Source of the DNA: Phycisphaerales bacterium UBA2266
GTDB lineage: Bacteria > Planctomycetota > Phycisphaerae > Sedimentisphaerales > Anaerobacaceae
NCBI GenBank assembly: GCA_002347125.1
Contig: DDXG01000073.1
Location: 4,289-15,277, forward strand
Length of the DNA: 10,989 nucleotides
Direction: 5' to 3'
Shown: piece by piece, positions 1 through 6,080 of the stretch
Position numbering within the stretch: position 1 is the stretch's first letter
Layout: every line of letters begins with the position of its first letter
Program-made: the position numbers and the translations under genes
Notes under the pieces: model-generated
What the model was told of the DNA's origin: nothing
What the model saw: only the letters and a program-made list of their open reading frames with translations
Database searches by the model: none

Positions 1-29
1 GCCTGTTTTCTTGCTTGCTGTTTGAGGTT

Positions 30-440
30 CTACTCAAATCTCAGGTGTTCGGCAAGGGCCTCGACGGTTTTCGGGCCGATTCCCACGATGTTCTCCAGGT
101 CCTGGGGTTTCTCAAACGGCTGGGTGCGGCCCTGCCGGAGTGCCTGCTCGCGGTAGGTCACAATTGCTTTGGCCCGGCTGTACCCGATGCCCGGCAGGCG
201 AACGAGCGAGGCCACCGGGGCCTCGTTGACATTGATCCGCCCGTCGAGAACGACTGGGTGGGCCGCGCGACGGCCCGCGGCCGTGTGGCAGGCGAACCCG
301 ACTGCCAGTGCCAGACCCACCGCCGCCGCCAGCACGAAGGCCCACCCCTGCGCCCGCCGGCGCCCCAACTCATCGACCTCATCGAGGCCCGTCTGATTCT
401 CAATAGCCAAAGCAAGGCACCCCAGATTGAGGAAGCCCAC
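30..440 (-). CDS. Membrane-anchored helix-hairpin-helix (ComEA-like) protein
   Basis: The protein is 136 residues if translation starts at the GTG at 440-438. That start is chosen because GGAG lies five bases upstream. The same frame is open further upstream to 602, but that extension is arginine-rich and resembles nothing. Residues 1-30 are a short cytoplasmic segment, about 32-51 form one hydrophobic membrane segment, and the rest lies outside. Residues 69-100 hold a helix-hairpin-helix (INVNEAPVASLVRLPGIG, then a basic helix ending in TYRE). A second hairpin at about 109-134 carries IVGIGPKTVEAL. This pair of hairpins is typical of ComEA-type DNA-binding proteins, which hold incoming DNA at the outer face of the membrane during uptake. 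Competence function is not shown, because no other com gene is visible, and many planctomycete proteins carry this domain with unknown roles. The family call is firm; the role and start are less so. Confidence 0.75.
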   Translation of the reverse strand: MGFLNLGCLALAIENQTGLDEVDELGRRRAQGWAFVLAAAVGLALAVGFACHTAAGRRAAHPVVLDGRINVNEAPVASLVRLPGIGYSRAKAIVTYREQALRQGRTQPFEKPQDLENIVGIGPKTVEALAEHLRFE

Positions 441-723
441 AGTATCTCCGCAACGCCGCCTACAGCCCCAGTATAGCGGATTCCTGTCCCGCCGAGCAAG
501 GGCGTTCCCGGCTGTCGTGTCCGCGAATCGGGCCTGGGCGCGCGGGCCTCTCGCGCTGCGGCCCACGGGAACGTATCTCCCCTCAGTCTCTCTCCCGGCC
601 ACAAGCCCAGGTCATCTCGGCCTCCACTGAACTGCTGCCCGGCGATGCAAAGGCACACCGGGCCAAGAAGCCGACTACTAATAACATGGCGTCTGCGAGC
701 GTGTTGATATTGACACACTCGTC

Positions 724-761
724 TGAGAAAACACCGTTTTTCTCAAAAAAGTTGTCAACTT
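724..761. promoter_or_regulatory. Two adjacent palindromes, possible operator
   Basis: Positions 724-731 (TGAGAAAA) pair with 738-745 (TTTTCTCA) around a six-base loop. Three bases further on, 749-754 (AAGTTG) pairs with 756-761 (CAACTT) around a single base. Both inverted repeats are perfect and sit in a local AT-rich patch within GC-rich DNA, about 170 bases before the oxidoreductase start. No U-tract follows the stem on either strand, so an intrinsic terminator is unlikely. Binding of a dimeric regulator is an inference. Confidence 0.35.
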
Positions 762-830
762 GGGCGGAAGGTGTGTTCCATCATCATGGATCGGACGTGT
801 GTCGAGGGGGGGGCCTGCAAGTCTTATGGC

Positions 831-859
831 TTGCGTGCGGGCGGTTGTCGTGGTATATA
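831..859 (+). promoter_or_regulatory. Candidate sigma-70-type promoter for the oxidoreductase gene
   Basis: TTGCGT at 831-836 and TATATA at 854-859 are spaced by 17 bases, the optimum for a housekeeping promoter. Each hexamer is only a partial match to TTGACA/TATAAT. Transcription would start near 866, giving a leader of about 67 bases before the ATG at 933. The call rests on pattern alone. Confidence 0.3.
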
Positions 860-932
860 GGCTGCACGACCGCCGCCAGTGGACCCGTCCGACAGGAGAA
901 GTATAACTCTTGTGTTTGAAAGGACTTACGCC

Positions 933-2162
933 ATGTTGAAGGTAGGTATGCTCGGGGCCGGTTTCGTGGCGCATTTCCACAGCCGGGCCCTCGAATCGGT
1001 CCGCGGCGCCGAGTTGAGCGCGGTTTACGCCCTCAAAGGGGCCGAGGAGTTGGCCCAATTCGCCCAGAACCTTGGAATCGGCCGACCGAAGGTCTGCAAA
1101 ACGGTGGCGGAGCTGGTCGGCAACTGCGACGTGGTGGCCAATTTCGCGCCGAATTACGTCAGGATCGAGCTGATGGCGGCCGTGGCCGATGCGGTCAGGG
1201 CCGGGGCCGCCCTCAAGGGCCTGATCTGCGAGAAGCCGCTGGCCCGTAATCTGGCCGAGGGCAATGAGGTCATCAGGCTGGCCCGGGGTCTGGGCTGCCC
1301 TAACGCCTATTTCGAGAACCAGATCCACATGCCGATGCTGACGGAGGCCCGGCGGCAACTGGCGGCCGTGGAGAAGTCGATGGGCGCGATGCACCTGGCC
1401 CGCAGCGCCGAGGAGCACGGGGGCCCGCATGAGCCGTGGTTCTGGGACCCGACGCGGCAGGGGGGCGGGGTGTGCTGCGATATGGGCTGCCACAGCCTGG
1501 CGGCCGGGATGTTTATGGTTACGCCCGCGGGCCAGTCCCCGGACTACCTGACGCCCGTGAGCATCAACGCGAACATGGCGTTGCTCAAGTGGGGCAAGGA
1601 GCCCTGGATCAGTCAACTGAGAAAGCGCGGCGTCGATTACTCCAAGACGCCCGCGGAGGACTATTCCCATGTGACGATTGCACTGAAGGACCCGCGGACG
1701 GGCGTGATCAGCCGGGTCGAGGCGGCCAACTCGTGGATGTACGATGCGCCGGGGTTGCGGCTGCTGATGGAGGCGTTCGGACCGGGTTACTCGGCGACGG
1801 CCAACAGTCTTCAGTCGCCGGCGGGCATCTTCATCAGCGACTCGGCCGCGGCGGCGGTGGCGGATTCCGAGCTGGCGCTGGAGAAATCGCAGGCCAGCCG
1901 CGGGGCGCTGGTGCTCGTGCCTCACGAGGCCGACCTGTACGGCTACTGTGCCGAGTGGCGCGACGCCCTGCGGGCCTTCGAGGCGGGCAAGGACGCCATG
2001 CTGAATCTGGAATACGGCCGACTCATTACGAAGCTGACCATGGCGGCGTATATGTCGCACGAGAAGCGCAAGACCATTGACCTGACCGACGCGGGCGTCA
2101 ATAAGGAACTTGAGACGTATATCCCGCTGATTCAGCAGGGCAAGGGCGGGCAGGTGCTCTGA
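933..2162 (+). CDS. Gfo/Idh/MocA-family NAD(P)-dependent oxidoreductase
   Basis: The protein has 409 residues. The ATG at 933 is preferred because GAAAGGA lies eight bases upstream and the Rossmann motif then starts at residue 5 as GMLGAGF. An in-frame ATG at 879 would add 18 residues in front of the first beta strand. The N-terminal NAD(P)-binding domain covers about 1-125 and contains the family signature EKPLA at 100-104, whose lysine is part of the active site. The C-terminal alpha/beta domain follows. It contains GGGVCCDMGCHSL (177-189), where Asp183 and His187 match the conserved D-x3-H region of the family. Members oxidise or reduce sugars, inositols and related polyols, and are greatly expanded in Planctomycetota. 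The substrate cannot be told from the sequence. The protein has no signal peptide and is presumably cytoplasmic. The gene appears monocistronic and converges on the MarC-family gene, 15 bases away. Confidence 0.9.
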   Translation: MLKVGMLGAGFVAHFHSRALESVRGAELSAVYALKGAEELAQFAQNLGIGRPKVCKTVAELVGNCDVVANFAPNYVRIELMAAVADAVRAGAALKGLICEKPLARNLAEGNEVIRLARGLGCPNAYFENQIHMPMLTEARRQLAAVEKSMGAMHLARSAEEHGGPHEPWFWDPTRQGGGVCCDMGCHSLAAGMFMVTPAGQSPDYLTPVSINANMALLKWGKEPWISQLRKRGVDYSKTPAEDYSHVTIALKDPRTGVISRVEAANSWMYDAPGLRLLMEAFGPGYSATANSLQSPAGIFISDSAAAAVADSELALEKSQASRGALVLVPHEADLYGYCAEWRDALRAFEAGKDAMLNLEYGRLITKLTMAAYMSHEKRKTIDLTDAGVNKELETYIPLIQQGKGGQVL

Positions 2163-2177
2163 GCGGCTCCGACGGGG

Positions 2178-2771
2178 TCAGGGTCTCAGGAAGGCTCTTA
2201 CGCCGGTGAAGATGATCTGGGCGGCGATGGCGGTCAGGATCAGGCCGGTGAGCTTCATCATCATTTGCAGGCCTTTGTGGCCGAGGAGCCTGGCGATGGG
2301 GACGGCCAGAAACAGAAACAGTGAGATCATCAGCACGGCCAGAAGGATGGCGGCGGCGGCAATGGCTTTTTCGCCGGCGTCGCTGATCTCCATTCCGAGC
2401 ACGAGCAGCGTGCCGATGGTGCCGGGTCCGACGATCATGGGGATGGCCAGTGGAATGACGGCGAAGTCCTCGTTCTTGTCGAGCGCGACCTCGGACCGCT
2501 TGCCGGAGACCATCTGGATGGCTGTCAGGAACAGCAGTGTGCCGGCGCCGACCTGGAAGGCGGGGACGGTGATGCCGAGCACCTTGAAGATGAGGTTGCC
2601 GAAGAAGTAGACGACGAAGCAGAGGACCAGTATGGCCGTACTCGTCCGCACGGCGCAGAGCATACGGGACCGCCTGTCCATGGCGTCCGTCAGCAGCAGG
2701 AACATCGACACCGAGAAGAACGGCGAGAGGATGAAGAACACCTTTGTGAAGATGTCAATGAAAAGCGCCAT
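2178..2771 (-). CDS. MarC-family (UPF0056) integral membrane protein
   Basis: The 197-residue protein is almost entirely hydrophobic, with about six predicted membrane helices (roughly 5-28, 45-65, 68-89, 104-128, 138-160 and 168-192). Family hallmarks are AFQVGAGTLLFLTAIQM at 71-87 and AIPMIVGPGTIGTLL at 109-123, and the length is normal for MarC proteins. In the first helix, LSPFF stands where many relatives carry an Asn-Pro or Asp-Pro pair. The family was first linked to multiple antibiotic resistance in E. coli, but that role was later withdrawn and the transported substrate is unknown. The ATG at 2771-2769 has no clear Shine-Dalgarno sequence. A -10-like element lies six bases in front of it, so the transcript may be leaderless. 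The gene is divergent from the serine hydrolase gene and shares a 133-base upstream region with it. Confidence 0.9.
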   Translation of the reverse strand: MALFIDIFTKVFFILSPFFSVSMFLLLTDAMDRRSRMLCAVRTSTAILVLCFVVYFFGNLIFKVLGITVPAFQVGAGTLLFLTAIQMVSGKRSEVALDKNEDFAVIPLAIPMIVGPGTIGTLLVLGMEISDAGEKAIAAAAILLAVLMISLFLFLAVPIARLLGHKGLQMMMKLTGLILTAIAAQIIFTGVRAFLRP

Positions 2772-2777
2772 TCGGGT

Positions 2778-2805
2778 ATTATGTGTTGGAGTGGTGGAAA
2801 AGCAA
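2778..2805 (-). promoter_or_regulatory. Candidate promoter for the MarC-family gene
   Basis: Read on the minus strand, TTGCTT (2805-2800) and CATAAT (2783-2778) are separated by 16 bases. The -10 element matches five of six consensus bases and ends six bases before the ATG, so transcription would start at or very near the start codon. This fits the lack of a ribosome-binding site. The -35 match is weak. Confidence 0.3.
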
Positions 2806-2904
2806 GCTGATACAATCGGCAGGCGCGGTCCGGAGCCATCCGGCGCCGGCGCCAGCCGTTGGGTCGTGGGTCTTGAGTCTTGTGTCTAACTGGAGGCTGC
2901 TGTT

Positions 2905-4173
2905 ATGAGGATGCATGGTTGGTCTTGGATGTGCCGGTGGGTGCTGGTTGTCTCGTTGGCGGGGGTGTGGGGATGTGATCGGCCGGCGCCGGTTCAGCCG
3001 GGCGTCTCGTTGTCGGCGGAGGGGCTGGGGCGCATTAACCAGTTGATGGAGGAGGAGGTCGAGCAGGGCAAGCTGGCCGGGGCGGTGGCGATGGTGGCGG
3101 TTGAGGGGCAGGTCGTATACGAGCAGGCCGTGGGCCATCGCGACCGCGAGGCCGCCGTGGATATGTCGGCCGATACCATCTTCCGGATCGCCTCGATGAC
3201 CAAGCCGGTTACGAGCGTGGCGGTGATGATATTGTGCGATGAGGGTAAGGTCGCCCTGGATGACCCGCTGTCGAAGTATATCCCGGAGTTTGCCAATCCC
3301 AAGGTGTTGACGGCCACCGGGGGGACGGTGGCGGCCGAGCGGGAGATCACTATCCGCGACCTGCTGACCCATACGTCGGGACTGGGCTACCACTGGGATG
3401 CCGGGGTCGGGCCGATGTACAGCGAGGCGGGCATCGGGCACGGCGTAGGACCGGCCGAGGGGCTACTGGGTGAGAAGATGGCGAAGATGGGGGCGATACC
3501 GCTGTTGTTCATGCCGGGGTCGCAGTTCCATTACAGCCTGAGCGTGGACGTGCTGGGGCGGGTGGTGGAGGTGGCGTCGGGGCAGACGCTGGTGGAGTTC
3601 ATGGAGGGGCGGATATTCAAGCCGCTGGGGATGAAGGACACGTTCTTCTTTGTGCCGAAGGACAAGCTGGATCGGCTGGCGGTGGCTTATGCTCCGGTCG
3701 AGGGTGGGGGCTTGAAGCGGCTGGGCAACGAGGCGCTCACGGAGGGCTTGCTTGTCTATGGGGCCGCTCACCCTTACGAGGGCGAGCGGCGGTATTATTC
3801 CGGCGGCGGGGGGCTGTGCTCGACGGCGGGAGACTACCTGCGGTTTGCGCAGATGCTGGCCAATGGCGGCATGCTCGACGGCAAGCGGATACTCAAGGCC
3901 GAGACGGTGGCGATGATGACGACGGACCAGGTGGGCGAGCGTTGGCAGGGGGGCGAGGGTTTCGGGCTGGGCTTCGGCGTGGCGCGCGACACGCCCGCGG
4001 CGGCCGAGATGGGGTGCGTGGGCTCCTACGGCTGGGGCGGGTTCTGGTATACGACGTTCTTCGTGGACCCGGCCAAGAGTATCGTGGGCGTGTGTATGGG
4101 CCAGTTGCACCCGGCCGGACCGTCGAAGCTCAATGGGGAGTTCAAGAAGCTGGTCTACCAAGCCGTTGAATAG
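2905..4173 (+). CDS. Secreted serine hydrolase, beta-lactamase class C / esterase family
   Basis: The protein has 422 residues. The ATG at 2905 follows GGAGG by eight bases. Residues 1-24 are a signal sequence with a lipobox-like end (VWGC, Cys24), so the product is probably a lipoprotein or at least exported. The PF00144-type catalytic domain covers about 38-405. It carries the S-x-x-K nucleophile motif SMTK (Ser97, Lys100), the Tyr-Ser motif HYSLS (Tyr210, Ser211) in place of Y-x-N, and GSYGWGG (373-379) at the site of the K/H-T-G triad. RDLLTHTSGL (151-160) is a typical conserved segment. Relatives include esterases, D-aminopeptidases, penicillin-binding-protein-like carboxypeptidases and true beta-lactamases. 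YS rather than YxN favours an esterase or peptidase over a beta-lactamase, but the substrate is not known. The toxin gene begins 11 bases after the stop, so co-transcription is possible. Confidence 0.88.
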   Translation: MRMHGWSWMCRWVLVVSLAGVWGCDRPAPVQPGVSLSAEGLGRINQLMEEEVEQGKLAGAVAMVAVEGQVVYEQAVGHRDREAAVDMSADTIFRIASMTKPVTSVAVMILCDEGKVALDDPLSKYIPEFANPKVLTATGGTVAAEREITIRDLLTHTSGLGYHWDAGVGPMYSEAGIGHGVGPAEGLLGEKMAKMGAIPLLFMPGSQFHYSLSVDVLGRVVEVASGQTLVEFMEGRIFKPLGMKDTFFFVPKDKLDRLAVAYAPVEGGGLKRLGNEALTEGLLVYGAAHPYEGERRYYSGGGGLCSTAGDYLRFAQMLANGGMLDGKRILKAETVAMMTTDQVGERWQGGEGFGLGFGVARDTPAAAEMGCVGSYGWGGFWYTTFFVDPAKSIVGVCMGQLHPAGPSKLNGEFKKLVYQAVE

Positions 4174-4183
4174 AGAGACTCTC
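4173..4183 (+). promoter_or_regulatory. Palindrome covering the darT ribosome-binding region
   Basis: GAGAG (4173-4177) and CTCTC (4179-4183) form a perfect inverted repeat around one base. The left arm begins at the last base of the hydrolase stop codon, and the right arm ends one base before the TTG start of darT. GAGAG is also the only Shine-Dalgarno-like sequence available for darT, seven bases before its start. The repeat could be an operator. As RNA the one-base loop is too tight for all five pairs, so masking of the ribosome-binding site would be partial at best. Both roles are inferences. Confidence 0.35.
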
Positions 4184-4184
4184 A

Positions 4185-4817
4185 TTGAAAGCATCCATCT
4201 ACCACATAACGCATGTTGAGAACCTTCCCTGCATCATTCAGCGTGGTGGGCTATATTCCGACGCGGAAAGGACCAGGCTTCGATTGAGCGGCAGGAATGT
4301 CGGCATGGATGCGATCAAACAGCGGCGTCTCAGTCTTGCGGTGAACTGCCATCCCGGCACATATGTCGGTGAGTATGTGCCTTTCTACTTCTGTCCGCGA
4401 TCCGTCATGCTATATCTGCTGCACAGGGGAAATCACCCGGACCTGACATACAGAGAAGGGCAGGGGGAGATAATCCATCTTACGGCGCCACTGGATGCTG
4501 CATTGGAGTATGCCCATGCCAACGGCATCAAGTGGGCATTCTCGCCGACCAATGCCGGAGCGTACTACACACGGTTTTACGCGGATGTGGCCGATCTCGA
4601 CCAGATCAGTTGGGAGGCCGTTCGAGCCAGAGATTTTCGCGATTCGGAGATCAAGGAGGGCAAGCAGGCGGAGTTCCTTCTTCATGAGTTCTTCCCATGG
4701 AGTCTGGTCGCGGGAATTGGAGTGCAAGGGCAGGGGGTCTATGATAAAGTGGAATCCATGCTCGAAGGGGCGGATCACAGGCCTGCCGTCAAGATCAAGA
4801 GCAACTGGTACTTCTAG
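4185..4817 (+). CDS. darT: DarT DNA ADP-ribosyltransferase toxin
   Basis: This 210-residue protein matches DarT (DUF4433) along its length. Family marks are IYHITH (5-10), NLPCII with GGLYS (13-25), the basic IKQRR (44-48), VPFYFCPRSVMLY (65-77) and QAEFLLHEFFPW (161-172), and it ends in a typical W-Y-aromatic terminus. By comparison with the Thermus enzyme as I recall it, Arg48 and Glu163 are the catalytic arginine and glutamate, and both are present, so the toxin looks intact. DarT uses NAD+ to attach ADP-ribose to thymidine in single-stranded DNA. This blocks replication, and the systems act in growth control and phage defence. The first usable start is the TTG at 4185: an in-frame stop lies at 4167-4169 and the next ATG is codon 41, beyond the conserved N-terminus. 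A weak start may hold toxin levels low. The antitoxin gene follows 16 bases after the stop. The pair is less GC-rich than its surroundings. Confidence 0.93.
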   Translation: MKASIYHITHVENLPCIIQRGGLYSDAERTRLRLSGRNVGMDAIKQRRLSLAVNCHPGTYVGEYVPFYFCPRSVMLYLLHRGNHPDLTYREGQGEIIHLTAPLDAALEYAHANGIKWAFSPTNAGAYYTRFYADVADLDQISWEAVRARDFRDSEIKEGKQAEFLLHEFFPWSLVAGIGVQGQGVYDKVESMLEGADHRPAVKIKSNWYF

Positions 4818-4833
4818 AAGGGTTGGAGTGTCC

Positions 4834-5880
4834 ATGATCACTATCAGACGGGGCAACATCCTGACAGCCGACACCGAGGCTCTCGTCAATACGGTGAACT
4901 GTGTCGGAATCATGGGCCGGGGAATCGCTTTGCAGTTCAGAAGGGCGTTTCCCGATAATTATGAGGCGTATCGAAAGATATGTAAGGACAAGCAACTCCA
5001 TCCCGGCATGGTGTTCACATACAGATTGTCCACACTCGGCGGCCCCCGCTACATCATCAACTTTCCTACGAAGCGACATTGGAAGGGCAAGAGCAGGATT
5101 GAGGACATACAGCAAGGATTGGAATCTCTTGTCGAGGAGATTAGAAGGCTTGGCATCCGATCCATCTCCATTCCTCCGCTTGGTTGTGGACTGGGTGGAC
5201 TCGACTGGAGCACCGTGCGATCTACGATTGAAGGTCGTTTGGGCAAGCTGACGGGCGTCCAAGTGGACGTTTATGAACCTGCGGGGACTCCCAGGATGGA
5301 GGCCATGATTGACCGCACCAAGAATCCGAACATGACCCATGGCCGTGCTTCTCTGATTATGCTTGTTAAGAAGTACTTGGAAGCGATGTTGGACAATTCG
5401 GTGACTCTTCTGGAGGTGCATAAGCTCATGTATTTCATGCAGGTTGCGGGCGAGAACCTGCGTCTCAAATACCGGGCCGCGCCTTATGGTCCGTATGCGG
5501 AGAATCTACGGCACGTACTGATCGTGATGGAAGGTCACTATATCGACGGGTTCGGAGAAGGCCAGGATAGTCCCTATAAGACCATCATGTTGCGTCCGGA
5601 GGTCGATCAGCGGGCTGCGTCGTGCCTGGAGGAGCATCCGGCGACAAAGGAGCGGCTGGAGAGGGTGGAGCGTCTGATCGAGGGCTTTGAAACACCCTAT
5701 GGAATGGAGCTTCTTGCAACCGTCCACTGGGTTGCGACGCACGAGAAGGCAATGGAATTGTCTCGGCTGGTTTCCCTTGTGCATCAATGGTCCGACCGCA
5801 AGCGGTTCATCATGAAGGATGAACATATCAGAATCGCCTTTGACAGGTTAAGAGCCACGGGATGGATTGACACCCATTGA
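4834..5880 (+). CDS. darG: DarG macro-domain antitoxin
   Basis: The protein has 348 residues from the ATG at 4834, which follows GGAG by five bases. An in-frame GTG six bases earlier is possible. Residues 1-150 form a macro domain: RGNILTADTEALVNTVNC (6-23), GIMGRGIALQFRRAFP (25-40), INFPTKRHW (75-83) and PPLGCGLGGL (114-123). Lys80 in FPTK corresponds to the catalytic lysine reported for Thermus DarG. The domain removes ADP-ribose from thymidine and so reverses DarT damage. After a linker at 150-168, residues 169-348 form a helical second domain with LLEVHKLMYFMQVAG (192-206) and PYGPYAENL (217-225). In characterised systems this C-terminal part binds and blocks the toxin. The macro domain, not a NADAR domain, places the pair in the thymidine-directed DarT2/DarG2 branch. 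The gene ends 17 bases before the convergent protease gene. Confidence 0.93.
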   Translation: MITIRRGNILTADTEALVNTVNCVGIMGRGIALQFRRAFPDNYEAYRKICKDKQLHPGMVFTYRLSTLGGPRYIINFPTKRHWKGKSRIEDIQQGLESLVEEIRRLGIRSISIPPLGCGLGGLDWSTVRSTIEGRLGKLTGVQVDVYEPAGTPRMEAMIDRTKNPNMTHGRASLIMLVKKYLEAMLDNSVTLLEVHKLMYFMQVAGENLRLKYRAAPYGPYAENLRHVLIVMEGHYIDGFGEGQDSPYKTIMLRPEVDQRAASCLEEHPATKERLERVERLIEGFETPYGMELLATVHWVATHEKAMELSRLVSLVHQWSDRKRFIMKDEHIRIAFDRLRATGWIDTH

Positions 5881-5897
5881 TACGAGCAAGAGGCGGG

Positions 5898-6080
5898 TCA
5901 GTTGCAGGAGGTCAGCCAGTAGTCGGCGAGGTTGGCGAGGTCGCGGGGGTTGACCTTGTTGTCGCTATTGGTGTCGGCGGGCAGGGGGGGTGCGGCACTG
6001 AGCCAGTTCTGGATGAGCAGGGCGAGGTCCTTGAAGTCGACCAGGCCGACGGCGTCGAGGTTGACGGCCCTGCAGGGGTT
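5898..6080 (-). other. Dockerin-like C-terminal domain of the protease
   Basis: The last 60 or so residues hold two repeats of a dockerin-like pattern. The first, NLDAVGLVDFKDLALLIQNWL, has a degenerate calcium loop. The second, DTNSDNKVNPRDLANLADYWL, has a good D-x-N-x-D loop. The repeats are joined by a short Ala/Pro linker. Such tails are frequent on large exported proteins of Phycisphaerae. In clostridia, type I dockerins bind cohesins on a scaffold. No cohesin gene is visible here, so the binding partner is unknown. Confidence 0.75.

Larger units (their letters stand above)
441..932. other. Divergent intergenic region, no convincing gene
   Basis: This 492-base stretch separates the leftward helix-hairpin-helix gene from the rightward oxidoreductase gene. 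The half next to the leftward gene is GC-rich. The open frames there are arginine-rich, lack ribosome-binding sites and show no recognisable family. A 77-codon frame from the ATG at 686 also lacks a ribosome-binding site. From about 690 to 765 the sequence becomes AT-rich and holds two palindromes. A run of eight G lies at 806-813, and a possible promoter at 831-859. The region most likely carries control sequences for one or both flanking genes. Confidence 0.6.

Noticed and set aside
441..602. N-terminal extension of the helix-hairpin-helix protein
   Set aside because: The added residues are arginine-rich and unlike the family. A GTG with a well-placed GGAG at the shorter start explains the gene better.
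686..919. 77-codon plus-strand frame in the divergent intergenic region
   Set aside because: It has no ribosome-binding site and no recognisable similarity, and it runs across the palindromes and the candidate promoter.
678..2060. 460-codon minus-strand frame opposite the oxidoreductase gene
   Set aside because: It is Arg/His/Gly-rich with no recognisable motif, while the plus strand carries Gfo/Idh/MocA signatures and a good ribosome-binding site.
2842..2853. Perfect 12-base palindrome GGCGCCGGCGCC upstream of the serine hydrolase
   Set aside because: It is made only of G and C in a GC-rich genome, where such palindromes are common. No T-tract or second copy supports a role.
4495..4833. 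Upstream extension of darG to an earlier ATG inside darT
   Set aside because: The extra residues are the out-of-frame shadow of darT. The macro domain begins at the ATG at 4834, which has its own ribosome-binding site.
5881..5897. Terminator between darG and the protease
   Set aside because: Only 17 bases separate the two convergent stop codons, and no hairpin with a T-tract is present.
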